From an uncultured Rhodospirillales bacterium (GTDB taxonomy: Bacteria > Pseudomonadota > Alphaproteobacteria > Acetobacterales > Acetobacteraceae), in assembly GCA_903843125.1 (NCBI GenBank), contig CAIMOR010000055.1, forward strand, positions 1-45,993: a DNA stretch of 45,993 bases, given 5' to 3'. Positions 7,641-15,979 of the stretch are shown here, piece by piece. The notes below the pieces were generated by a model. The model was not told where the DNA came from and did no database searches. It was given only the letters and a program-made list of their open reading frames with translations. Position numbers and translations under genes: made by a program. How positions within the stretch are numbered: the stretch's first letter is position 1; each line of letters opens with the position of its first letter.

Positions 7641-8758
7641 CAGTAGACCACGACGGAGCGGATGCTTTCGCCGCGTTCCATCAACTCGAAGCCGTGGTTG
7701 ATCTGGTCCAGCGGCATCACGTGGGTGATCAGGCTGTCGATGTCGATCTTGCCCTGCATGTACCAGTCGACGATCTTCGGCACGTCGGTACGCCCACGTG
7801 CGCCGCCGAAGGCGGTGCCGCGCCAGTTGCGGCCCGTCACCAGCTGGAAGGGGCGGGTGCTGATCTCCTCGCCGGCGCCGGCGACACCGATGATGATGCT
7901 CTCGCCCCAGCCCCTGTGGGTGCATTCCAGCGCCTGGCGCATCACCTTGGTGTTGCCGATGCATTCGAAGCTGAAATCGGCGCCGCCATCGGTCAGGTCC
8001 TGGATCGCCTGCACCACCTTGTCCGGCCCGACCACGTTGGGGTTGACGAAGTGCGTCATGCCGAACTTCCGGGCCATGGCTTCGCGCGCCGGGTTCAGGT
8101 CCACGCCGATGATCTTGTCCGCCCCGACCATGCGGGCGCCCTGCAGCACGTTCAGGCCGATGCCGCCCAGCCCGAACACCGCGACATTGGCGCCCGGCCA
8201 GACCTTGGCGGTGTTGATGACCGCGCCGACGCCGGTGGTGACGCCGCAGCCGATGTAGCAGACCTTGTCGAACGGCGCGTCCTCGCGGATTTTCGCCAGG
8301 GCGATCTCCGGCAGCACGGTGAAGTTGGCGAAGGTGCTGCAGCCCATGTAGTGCATGATCTGGCCGGCATCGCAGCTGAAGCGCGAGGTGCCGTCCGGCA
8401 TCACGCCCCGCCCCTGCGTGGCACGGATGCTGGTGCACAGGTTGCTGCGCCGGCTCAGGCAGGTTTTGCACTGGCGGCATTCGGGCGTGTACAGCGGAAT
8501 GACGTGGTCGCCCGGCTTCAGGCTGGTCACCCCGGCGCCGACCTCGCGCACGATGCCCGCGCCTTCGTGCCCCAGGATGGCGGGGAACAGGCCTTCCGGG
8601 TCGCGCCCGCTCAGCGTGTACTGGTCGGTGTGGCAGATGCCGGTGGCCATGATCTCCACCAGCACCTCGCCGGCCTTCGGGCCGCCGATCTCCACGCTCT
8701 CGATGCTCAGCGGCTTGCCCGCCGCCCATGCCACCGCTGCCCGTGTCTTCATGCCCAT
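7640..8758 (-). CDS. frmA: S-(hydroxymethyl)glutathione dehydrogenase / class III alcohol dehydrogenase
   Basis: This 372-residue zinc alcohol dehydrogenase of class III oxidises S-hydroxymethylglutathione (from formaldehyde and glutathione) with NAD+. The catalytic zinc ligands C42, H64 (GHE) and C171 are visible, as are the structural zinc cysteines C94, C97, C100 and C108 and the Rossmann motif GLGGIG (196-201) followed by D220. Identity across the family is high enough to trust the function. An in-frame ATG at 8752 has better spacing from GGGAG than the ATG at 8758, so two residues may be lost. It heads the minus-strand run and is divergent from a Bug receptor gene 62 bp away. No formylglutathione hydrolase is seen here. 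Confidence 0.93.
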   Translation of the reverse strand: MGMKTRAAVAWAAGKPLSIESVEIGGPKAGEVLVEIMATGICHTDQYTLSGRDPEGLFPAILGHEGAGIVREVGAGVTSLKPGDHVIPLYTPECRQCKTCLSRRSNLCTSIRATQGRGVMPDGTSRFSCDAGQIMHYMGCSTFANFTVLPEIALAKIREDAPFDKVCYIGCGVTTGVGAVINTAKVWPGANVAVFGLGGIGLNVLQGARMVGADKIIGVDLNPAREAMARKFGMTHFVNPNVVGPDKVVQAIQDLTDGGADFSFECIGNTKVMRQALECTHRGWGESIIIGVAGAGEEISTRPFQLVTGRNWRGTAFGGARGRTDVPKIVDWYMQGKIDIDSLITHVMPLDQINHGFELMERGESIRSVVVY

Positions 8759-8820
8759 TCTCCCGCCGTGCCGGTTGCGGCTATTGTGCCAGCCGTGGCC
8801 GGTACAGGCCAGCCGGAGGA

Positions 8821-9789
8821 ATGATGGCTCTGCTCACACGCCGATCGCTTGGCCTGGCCGCGCTGGCGGCACCGCACCTGGCCCGGGCGCAGAACGCGCC
8901 GCCGCTGCGCATCCTGGTCAACGGCACCGCCGGCAGCTCGGTGGACCTGCTGTGCCGCACGCTGGCCGACGGCCTGCGCGAACGCCTGGGCCGCGCCGTG
9001 GTGGTGGACAACCGCTCCGGTGCCGGCGGCTTCGCCTCGGCGCTGGGGGTGCATGGTGCGCCGGCCGATGGCTCGGTGCTGATCCAGACCAATATCGGCG
9101 TTGCCGCGCTTTCGCCGGTGGTGTTCCGCCGGCCGCCGATGGACCCGGACGCCGAGCTGGCGCCGCTTTGCCACCTGACCGATACGCCCTTCGGCCTGGC
9201 GGTGAAGCCCGACGCGCCCGGCGGCGGCACGCTGCGCGGCTGGCTGGCCGCCATCGGCGGGCGCGGCGCCGAGATTGCGGTGAACAGTGCCACCGGCCTG
9301 CCGCGCTTCGCCGTGCACCTGATGGCCGCCGCCACCGGCCAGCCGCTGACCCCGGTGATCTACCGCAGCTCAGGCGCCATCATTCCGGACCTGGAGGGCG
9401 GCCATGTGGTGGCCGGCATGACGATCGGCGCCGAGTTCATCGAGCAGCACCGCAGCGGCCGCCTGCGCCTGCTGGCGCAGAGCCTGGGCGAGGGGCGCTG
9501 GAGCCAGGCGCCGGAGGTGCTGCGCTTCAACGAGCAGGGCATCGACTTCGTCGGCAGTGCCTGGAACGGCATGTTCACCCCGCCCGGCGTGCCCGAACCG
9601 GTCCGCGCGCAACTGGCCGAGGCGATCACCGCCACGCTGCACCTGCCCGCGGTGGCGGCCAAGCTGCATGGCTATGGCATGGAGCCCAGCGGCGGCACGC
9701 CGGCGCAACTGCACGATCGCATCCTGGCCGACCGTGCCCGCTGGGCGCCGGTCATTGCCGCCAGCGGCTTCAAGGCGGACGAGCCTTAG
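8821..9789 (+). CDS. Bug/TctC-family periplasmic solute-binding protein (3)
   Basis: This 322-residue receptor has a twin-arginine-like leader (LTRRSLGLAALAAPHLARA). The mature part starts at PPLRILVNGTAGSSVDLL and contains NRSGAGG and VIYRSS in place of the usual PYRG. It is a more divergent Bug member than the others in the window: the P-loop-like PGG segment reads NGTAGSS. GGAGGA at 8815-8820 abuts the first ATG (8821), so the second ATG at 8824 may be the true start. The stop codon TAG overlaps the stop of the convergent amidohydrolase gene. Confidence 0.82.
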   Translation: MMALLTRRSLGLAALAAPHLARAQNAPPLRILVNGTAGSSVDLLCRTLADGLRERLGRAVVVDNRSGAGGFASALGVHGAPADGSVLIQTNIGVAALSPVVFRRPPMDPDAELAPLCHLTDTPFGLAVKPDAPGGGTLRGWLAAIGGRGAEIAVNSATGLPRFAVHLMAAATGQPLTPVIYRSSGAIIPDLEGGHVVAGMTIGAEFIEQHRSGRLRLLAQSLGEGRWSQAPEVLRFNEQGIDFVGSAWNGMFTPPGVPEPVRAQLAEAITATLHLPAVAAKLHGYGMEPSGGTPAQLHDRILADRARWAPVIAASGFKADEP

Positions 9790-11222
9790 CCCATGCCCAG
9801 GCTGAGCGGCGCCAGCACGTCGCCATCGCGCCGCAGGTAGTCGCGTTTCGCCGAGTCGCGCAGCATCCGCGCCTGGCTCTCGGCCAGGATCCCGCCGGCC
9901 TCGGCGATGTCCAGCCCCACCGGCTTGCCATCGGCCAGGGCCACTTCACCGCCGACATAGACCCGGCGGATGGCGCGGTCCGCGGCGTGCCAGACCAGGT
10001 TGCGCAGCGGGTCGCGCGGCGGCTGCATCAGCGGGTGCGCCAGGTCCACCAGCACCAGGTCCGCCGCCATGCCCGGTGCCAGGCGGCCCAGGTCCGGTCG
10101 GCCGAGCGCATCGGCGCCACCCACCGTGCCGGCGTGGAACAGGCTGGCCGTGCTGGCCGCGTCCAGGTGCTTGGCCACCCCGCGGGCGAGCAGGATGGCA
10201 AGGCGCATCTCCTCGATGAGGTTGTGCGGCGCCACGTCCGTGCCCAGGCCCATCCTCACCCCGCGCGCGAGATACTTGCCGAAGTGCTGCATATGCTCGC
10301 CGTAGCGCGCGAAGGGGCTGGGGCAATGGGCCACGGCGGTGCCGCTCTCGGCGATCAGCGCCAGGTCGCGCGTGGTGTGCCAGCCGACGCTGGGGTGTTC
10401 GTCCAGGAAGATCGCATGGCCGAGGATGCTGGTCGGCCCGAGCAGGCCGAGCTTGCCGGCCCATTGGATCGGCGTGATGCCGTGGCGGCGGATGATCTCG
10501 CGCACCTCCACCACCGCCTGGGCGATATGCGTGGTGAAGGGCCGGTTGGTCTGCCTGGCGTAGGCGATGGCGTCACGGAACAGGCCTTCCTCCACCGTGT
10601 CGATCTGCGCCGGGAAGACGATGCCCGAGAGTCGGCCGGAGGGGTCGCGCTCCGCCTCGTCCATGATGGCCTGGCTGCGCGCGAAGCCGGCGTGGCCGCC
10701 CGGCGCGTCCCACAGCCATTCCACCGTCTGCGGCGCGGACATGCCCCAGCGCGCGCTGGCGAAGCCGGGGCCGACCCAGACGCGGAGCCCGCTGTCCCGC
10801 ATGGTCTGCAGCCAGCCGGGGAAGGGGGCCGAGAGGTCGACCACGCTGGTCACGCCGGCGCTGAGCAATTCGGCATAGGCCAGCTTCTGCGCCGCCTGCC
10901 GCCCGGCCTCGTCGAGGCTCAGCGCCTGCATCCGCTCGAACAGCCCGGTCATCTGCTGTTCGGGCACGCCGTGGTCCTCACGGATGCCGCGGATGCCGGG
11001 TTCCGTCGTCGGGTGGCTGTGGATGTTGATCAGGCCGGGCAGCACCAGCATGGCGCTGCCGTCCACCACCGTCGCGCCGGCCGGCGGCGGCGCCTCTGCA
11101 TGCGGGGCGATGCTGGCGATGCGGCCGCCGGCCAGCAGCACGTCCACGTTGCGCCGGTATTCATGCGCGGTGCCGTTCCACACCACGGCCCAGGCGGCAT
11201 TGCGGATCAGGGTGGTGGTCAT
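9786..11222 (-). CDS. Metal-dependent amidohydrolase (chlorohydrolase/cytosine-deaminase-like)
   Basis: This 478-residue member of the amidohydrolase superfamily is of the ATZ/TRZ/SsnA type. Metal ligands are visible in order: H68 and H70 (NIHSHP), H232 (TTHIAQ), H269 (LGHAIF) and D329 (LGTDVAPH). The composite beta-sandwich at both ends (GRIASIAP; GMAADLVLVDL) is typical. Such enzymes hydrolyse or deaminate cyclic amides, amino-triazines or nucleobases; the substrate cannot be told here. The start is the ATG at 11222 (MTTTLIRN). Open frame continues upstream but is only the shadow of the next gene. It lies 31 bp after the dehydrogenase gene, so the two probably form one operon. Confidence 0.87.
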   Translation of the reverse strand: MTTTLIRNAAWAVVWNGTAHEYRRNVDVLLAGGRIASIAPHAEAPPPAGATVVDGSAMLVLPGLINIHSHPTTEPGIRGIREDHGVPEQQMTGLFERMQALSLDEAGRQAAQKLAYAELLSAGVTSVVDLSAPFPGWLQTMRDSGLRVWVGPGFASARWGMSAPQTVEWLWDAPGGHAGFARSQAIMDEAERDPSGRLSGIVFPAQIDTVEEGLFRDAIAYARQTNRPFTTHIAQAVVEVREIIRRHGITPIQWAGKLGLLGPTSILGHAIFLDEHPSVGWHTTRDLALIAESGTAVAHCPSPFARYGEHMQHFGKYLARGVRMGLGTDVAPHNLIEEMRLAILLARGVAKHLDAASTASLFHAGTVGGADALGRPDLGRLAPGMAADLVLVDLAHPLMQPPRDPLRNLVWHAADRAIRRVYVGGEVALADGKPVGLDIAEAGGILAESQARMLRDSAKRDYLRRDGDVLAPLSLGMG

Positions 11223-11253
11223 CGGCGGCGGCTCCCGGCTTGCGGGGCGAAGG

Positions 11254-12099
11254 CTAGACCTTCTTGCCCTGCGCGAGGAAGCGCTGCAACGCCGCCACTT
11301 CCTGCTTTTCGCCGGCCTGGTCCGCGGCCAGCCGCGTGTACAGCGCCGCCATGCCGGCATAGGTCACCGCCTCGCCGCGCGCCTCGTCCTCCGACAGGAA
11401 GGCGGCGATTTCCTCCATCTCGCCGACCCAGCGATAGGCCTTGTCGTACATGCTGGGGATGAAGCGGCCGAGCCAGGGCAGCAGCGCCGGCTGGCTTTCC
11501 GCCAGTTCGGCATGCAGCGCTTCCGCCGCGCCGGCGCGGGTGGCGGCCAGGAACATCGCGCTGCCCAGCGCGGTCAGACCCTTGGTGATGCCGGCGTAGC
11601 ACATCTTCAGCGCCGAGGCGGCGCCCACCGGTCCGGCCAGCACCGGCACCTGCAGCCCGTGCTGCTGCAGCACCGCCAGGCGCGCCGCGTGCGGGCCGCT
11701 GGCGTACAGCTTGGGCGTATAGCCATCCGCCCGCGGCGGGCCACCGATGATACCGGCGTCGACGAAGCCGCAGCCGCTGCGCTCCAGCGCCGCGGCCACG
11801 CGCAGCGCCTGTTCCGGGCTGATGGCGTTGCAGTCGGCGTACAGCGCGGTGGCCGGCAGCAGCGGGGCGTAGCGTTCCGCCAGCGTCAGCGCTTCGGATG
11901 GCGGCAGCACCGAGAGGATGATGTCGGCGCGCGCCACGTCCCGCGGCGAGGCTGCCTGCATGCCGGCGGCGGTGGCGCGCTCGGCGCTGGCCTGGCTGCG
12001 GCCGGACAGGTCGGTCAGCACGGTCACGCCATGGTCGCTCAGCCGGCGGGCGATACCGGCACCCATGGCGCCCTGGGCTATGATCGCGACGGTCAGCAT
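11254..12099 (-). CDS. NAD(P)-dependent oxidoreductase, 6PGDH/hydroxyisobutyrate-dehydrogenase-like (DUF1932)
   Basis: This 281-residue protein has an N-terminal Rossmann domain (MLTVAIIAQGAMGAGIARRL) and a C-terminal helical domain of the DUF1932 type. It contains FVDAGIIGGPP and a probable catalytic lysine in GAASALKMCYAGITKG. The family reduces or oxidises beta-hydroxy acids with NAD(P). The ATG at 12099 has AGGAGA 8 nt upstream. The amidohydrolase follows 31 bp downstream, suggesting that the product of one enzyme feeds the other. The substrate is unknown. Confidence 0.84.
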   Translation of the reverse strand: MLTVAIIAQGAMGAGIARRLSDHGVTVLTDLSGRSQASAERATAAGMQAASPRDVARADIILSVLPPSEALTLAERYAPLLPATALYADCNAISPEQALRVAAALERSGCGFVDAGIIGGPPRADGYTPKLYASGPHAARLAVLQQHGLQVPVLAGPVGAASALKMCYAGITKGLTALGSAMFLAATRAGAAEALHAELAESQPALLPWLGRFIPSMYDKAYRWVGEMEEIAAFLSEDEARGEAVTYAGMAALYTRLAADQAGEKQEVAALQRFLAQGKKV

Positions 12100-12181
12100 G
12101 GCGGTCTCTCCTGCCTGAGGCGCGGACCCTATCGCCGGGCGGCGACGCGTCCCAGCCCGCGCAGGGGAAACCGTGGTGACA

Positions 12182-12203
12182 TTTCGGTCGTCGTGACCGG
12201 AAA
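12182..12203 (-). terminator. Possible terminator downstream of hyuB
   Basis: On the minus strand TTTCCGGTC (12203-12195) can pair with GACCGAAA (12189-12182) around the loop ACGAC, with one bulged C. It lies about 35 bp after the hyuB stop in a 137-bp gap before the dehydrogenase gene. There is no T-run, so it may instead be an operator for the genes below. Confidence 0.25.
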
Positions 12204-12236
12204 CTGCGGCGCTGCGGGCGGGGCCGGCAGCCGGGT

Positions 12237-13859
12237 TCAGCGGTAGCGTGCCGGATCGGTTACGTAGCCGGCGGCCTGATCGGCGGCCAGCGCGGCGGGG
12301 TCCCGCTCGGTCGGCGCGCCATGGCCGCCGCCGCCGGGCGTGCGCAGCGTGACGGTATCGCCGCGCTTCAGCACGTACTGCTTCTTCGGGTCCGTCACCG
12401 CGCCGTTGATCATCACCGCACCTGGTGCCCCGGCCTGGCCACCCTCGATGCCGAAGGCCGGGAAGATCGTGCGTTCCGCCAGGAAGCTGACCGCGATCGG
12501 CGTCTCGCTCAGGCATTCCATGGCGATCTCCTGCCCGAGGCCACCGCGCAGCTTGCCAGGCCCGCCGCTGTCCGGCCGCAGCTTCTTGTGGCGGAAGCGC
12601 AGCGGCGCGATGTGCTCGCTGATCTCGATGCTGGTGGAGGAAACGTTGGACGGCCAGCTCAGCGTCGTCACGCCATCCGCCAGGTGGTTGGCGCCCATGC
12701 CGCCATTGTAGAAGAACATGTTGGCGTAGGGCTTGCCGTTGGGACGCACGCCGGATTGGTTCATGCCCCACATCGGGCTGCCGCACGCCGCCATGACGCG
12801 TTCCGGCACCACCTGACCCAGGCAGCCGAACACCAGCATGGGCAGGTAATGCCCGATCAGCATGCGCGAGCCGCCGGACGCCGGGAAGACGGGGTTGACG
12901 ATGCAGCCAGCCGGTGCGGTCACGCGGATCGGCCGCCAGGCGCCCTCGTTGTTCGGCAGGTTGGGGTTGGTGCAGACCTTCACCCCATACATCACCATGG
13001 CGTAGGTGTAGCACATGGCGCAGTTGATCGCGCGGTCCACCTGCGCATCGGTGCCGGCGAAGTCCATGCTGATCTCGTCGCCGCTGATGGTCAGCGCCAT
13101 GCGGATGGTGATCGGCACATCCAGCAGCCCGTCGGTCTGCAACGCGCTGCGGTAGGTGCCATCCGGCAGGGCGCGGATGGCGTCGCGCATGGCGCTCTCG
13201 CAGCGGCCCTGGATCTCGCGCGCCAGGTCGTTCAGGTCCGGCAGGTCGTAGCCCTGCATCAGGTTCAGCAGCCGGTCTTCCATCAGGTCCAGCGCGACCA
13301 CCTGGGCGTAGAGGTCACCCATGGTCTGGTCCGGCGTGCGGACGTTCTGGCGAATGATGTTCACCAGCGTCTCGTCCACCACGCCGGCGCGATAGAACTT
13401 CATCGGTGGAATCTGCAGGCCTTCCTCGAACACCTCGCGTGGCTCCGGGCTGCGGATCTTGCCGCCGATATCCGGCGCATGCGCGGTGGAGGCGCTGAAC
13501 GCCACCAGCCGACCATCACGGAAGATCGGCTTGGCCAGGGTGATGTCGGGCAGGTGCCCGGTGCCGAGGAACAGGTCGTTGGTGATCAGCACGTCGCCAG
13601 GTTGCAGTTTGTCGGCCGGGAAGAACCGCAGGAAATGCTTCACCGTCTCCGGCAGCGTGCCGATGAAGGACGGAATGCTTTCCGTGGCTTGCACCAGGGA
13701 CTGCCCAGTCTCATCGGTGACGATGCAGGAGAAGTCGTAGCTTTCCCGCACCAGCGTCGAGAAACTGGTCCGGACGAGCGCCGCCGCGGCCTCATCCACC
13801 AGGGAGATCAGCCGCCGCCACAGCAACTCCAGCTCAACCGCGTCGAAGGTCCGGGCCAT
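12237..13859 (-). CDS. hyuB: Hydantoinase B/oxoprolinase family protein (HyuB type)
   Basis: This is a 540-residue member of the hydantoinase B/oxoprolinase family (DFSCIVTDETGQSLVQ, NDLFLGTGHLPDITL, GGSRMLIGHYLP, TPGGGGHGAP). With HyuA it forms ATP-dependent enzymes that open cyclic amides or, in relatives, carboxylate ketones. The ATG at 13859 shares one base with the hyuA stop (TGATG); a TTG one codon earlier is also possible. The length is normal. With hyuA, an enoyl-CoA hydratase and a Bug receptor it forms a tight operon, so the natural substrate is probably an imported carboxylate or cyclic amide. Hydantoin is not proven. Confidence 0.88.
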   Translation of the reverse strand: MARTFDAVELELLWRRLISLVDEAAAALVRTSFSTLVRESYDFSCIVTDETGQSLVQATESIPSFIGTLPETVKHFLRFFPADKLQPGDVLITNDLFLGTGHLPDITLAKPIFRDGRLVAFSASTAHAPDIGGKIRSPEPREVFEEGLQIPPMKFYRAGVVDETLVNIIRQNVRTPDQTMGDLYAQVVALDLMEDRLLNLMQGYDLPDLNDLAREIQGRCESAMRDAIRALPDGTYRSALQTDGLLDVPITIRMALTISGDEISMDFAGTDAQVDRAINCAMCYTYAMVMYGVKVCTNPNLPNNEGAWRPIRVTAPAGCIVNPVFPASGGSRMLIGHYLPMLVFGCLGQVVPERVMAACGSPMWGMNQSGVRPNGKPYANMFFYNGGMGANHLADGVTTLSWPSNVSSTSIEISEHIAPLRFRHKKLRPDSGGPGKLRGGLGQEIAMECLSETPIAVSFLAERTIFPAFGIEGGQAGAPGAVMINGAVTDPKKQYVLKRGDTVTLRTPGGGGHGAPTERDPAALAADQAAGYVTDPARYR

Positions 13860-15976
13860 CAAACCGTCTCCCTGGGCGACCGATTAAGACCTTCGCGGCC
13901 TGCGGCGCCGCGGTCATCGGGCGCCGCCTCCGCCAGGATGGAACCGTCGTCCAATACGCGCGCCGTCGCGTTCGGCCCAACGATGAAGGTGCTCTCGTCT
14001 TCCTCGAATACCGCCGGCCCGCTGACACTGGCGCCGATCGCCAGCGCGTAGCGGTCATACACCGCCGTGCGCAGCGCGCCGCCATCCGGGAAGAACACGC
14101 TGCGAAAGCCCTTCAACGCCTCGGTGCCCGCATGGCGCGGCAGTTCCAGCCGGTTGCCGGCACCCGGCATCGGCGCCGTCACGCTCAGCCGCAGCGTGAC
14201 GAACTGCGCCGCGGCCCCCGGCGGGGTGCGGGCGAACAGGGCGCGGTAGGCTTCCTCGAACGCTGCCTGCACGCCCGGCTGCGCGAAGCCCGCCGGCAAC
14301 GCCACCGTGATCTCGCTGCCCTGGCCGATGTAGCGCATGTCCGCCAGCCGGCGCACCACGCGCGCGCCTGCGTCGGCGCCGGTGTTGCGCAGCACCTCCA
14401 GCGCCTCGGCCTCAAGCGCCGCGAAGATCGCCTCCGCCGCCGCATAGTCCGCGCTGGCCAGCGGCTGACTGAAGCTGGCGGTGCGGTCCACTCGCGCTGG
14501 CGCCATCAGCATGCCGATGGTGCTGCCGGCGCCCGCACCCGGCGGGCAGACCACGCGCGAAATTCCCAGCTTGCGCGCCACATGCCAGGCATGCACCGGC
14601 GCCGCGCCGCCGGTGGCCAGCAGCGCGTACTCCGAAGGAATGCGCCCGCGCTCGGCAATGGCGACGCGCGCGGCGCCGGCCATGTTCTCGTTGACCACGT
14701 CGTGCACGCCGAAGGCCGCGCGTTCCGCCGAGACGCCCAGCGCCCCGGCCAGCTTGCCGAGCGCCGCCTGCGCCGCGGGCAGGTCGATCTGCATGGCGCC
14801 GCCGAGGAAGAACCCGGCATTCAGGTAGCCCAGCGCCAGGTCGGCATCGGTCACGGTCGGCTCCGTGCCGCCACGCCCGTAGCAGGCCGGCCCCGGCTGC
14901 GCGCCGCTGCTCTCCGGGCCCACGTTGAGCGTGCCCAGGTCGCTGCGCCGCGCAATGCTGCCTCCGCCGGCGCCGATCTCGATCAGTTCCACCGTGGCGA
15001 TCTGGATCGGCAGGCCGCTGCCGCGCAGGAAGCGCTTTTCGCGCGCTGCCTCGAAACCCCAGGCCACCAGCGGCTCGTTGCCATCCACCAGCGCCAGCTT
15101 GGCGGTGGTGCCGCCCATGTCGAAGGCCAGCACCCGCTCCAGCCCCGCATTGCGGCCGAACCACGCGCCGGCCAGCGCGCCGGCCGCGGGTCCGCTTTCC
15201 AGCAGTTGCACCGGTGCGCGCTTGGCCTCGGCCACGTGCGTCAGCCCGCCATTGGACAGCATCAGGAACAGCCCGCCGGGAATGCCCGCGGCACGCAACT
15301 CGTTCTCCAGCCGTTCCAGGTAATGCTCCGCCAGCGGGCGGACATAGGCGTTGGCCACGGTGGTGCTGGCGCGCGGATATTCGCGGATCTCCGGCGCGAT
15401 GTCGGAGGACAGCGAGACGGAAAGCGCCGGGAAACGCCGCGCCACCGCCTCCGCTATCGCACGTTCATGCGCGGGGTTGGCGTAGCTGTGCAGCAGGCAG
15501 ACAGCCAGGCTCTCGACACCCTGCGCCACCAGCGCATCCACCTCCCACAGCGCGGCATCGACATCCAACGGCTGCACCACCGCGCCGTCGGCGGCCACGC
15601 GTTCCAAGGCACCGCGCCGCCAGGGCCGCGGCACCAGCGGCTGCGGCATGCTGATGAAGATATCGTACAGCTCGTACTTGCGCTCGCGGCCTATCTCCAG
15701 CCCGTCCTCGAAGCCCGCTGTTGCCAGCAGGCCGGTCTTGGCGCCCTTGCGCTCGATCAGCGCGTTGGTGAACAGCGTGGTCGCATGCGCAACGCGGCCG
15801 ATCTCATCCGGCTGCACGCCGGCCTTGCGCAGCACCGCCAACGTGCCGGCCATGGCGCCGCGCGCGGGGTCGTCCGGCGTGGTGCTTTCCTTCCAGATCA
15901 CCGCCCGGCCGTCGCGCGGGTCCAGCACCACCACGTCGGTGAAGGTGCCGCCGATATCGATCCCCAGTGAAAGCAT
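13859..15976 (-). CDS. hyuA: Hydantoinase A/oxoprolinase family protein (HyuA type)
   Basis: This 705-residue protein has the HyuA N-terminal domain (GIDIGGTFTDVVVLD at 5-19), the ASKHA-fold hydantoinase A domain (LESGPAAGALAGAWFG, AFDMGGTTAKLALVDG) and the C-terminal domain (RYIGQGSEITVALP). It is the ATP-binding partner of HyuB. Homologues include hydantoinases, 5-oxoprolinase and subunits of acetone or acetophenone carboxylase; the sequence alone does not tell which. The ATG at 15976 lies 3 bp after the enoyl-CoA hydratase stop, in the same operon. The length fits hydantoinase-type HyuA. Confidence 0.9.
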   Translation of the reverse strand: MLSLGIDIGGTFTDVVVLDPRDGRAVIWKESTTPDDPARGAMAGTLAVLRKAGVQPDEIGRVAHATTLFTNALIERKGAKTGLLATAGFEDGLEIGRERKYELYDIFISMPQPLVPRPWRRGALERVAADGAVVQPLDVDAALWEVDALVAQGVESLAVCLLHSYANPAHERAIAEAVARRFPALSVSLSSDIAPEIREYPRASTTVANAYVRPLAEHYLERLENELRAAGIPGGLFLMLSNGGLTHVAEAKRAPVQLLESGPAAGALAGAWFGRNAGLERVLAFDMGGTTAKLALVDGNEPLVAWGFEAAREKRFLRGSGLPIQIATVELIEIGAGGGSIARRSDLGTLNVGPESSGAQPGPACYGRGGTEPTVTDADLALGYLNAGFFLGGAMQIDLPAAQAALGKLAGALGVSAERAAFGVHDVVNENMAGAARVAIAERGRIPSEYALLATGGAAPVHAWHVARKLGISRVVCPPGAGAGSTIGMLMAPARVDRTASFSQPLASADYAAAEAIFAALEAEALEVLRNTGADAGARVVRRLADMRYIGQGSEITVALPAGFAQPGVQAAFEEAYRALFARTPPGAAAQFVTLRLSVTAPMPGAGNRLELPRHAGTEALKGFRSVFFPDGGALRTAVYDRYALAIGASVSGPAVFEEDESTFIVGPNATARVLDDGSILAEAAPDDRGAAGREGLNRSPRETV

Positions 15977-15979
15977 CCG

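Noticed and set aside
8355-11462. Very long plus-strand open frame (over 1000 codons) across frmA, Bug 3 and the amidohydrolase
   Set aside because: It is a by-product of high GC: it crosses several well-supported genes, and its translation is low-complexity with no domain.
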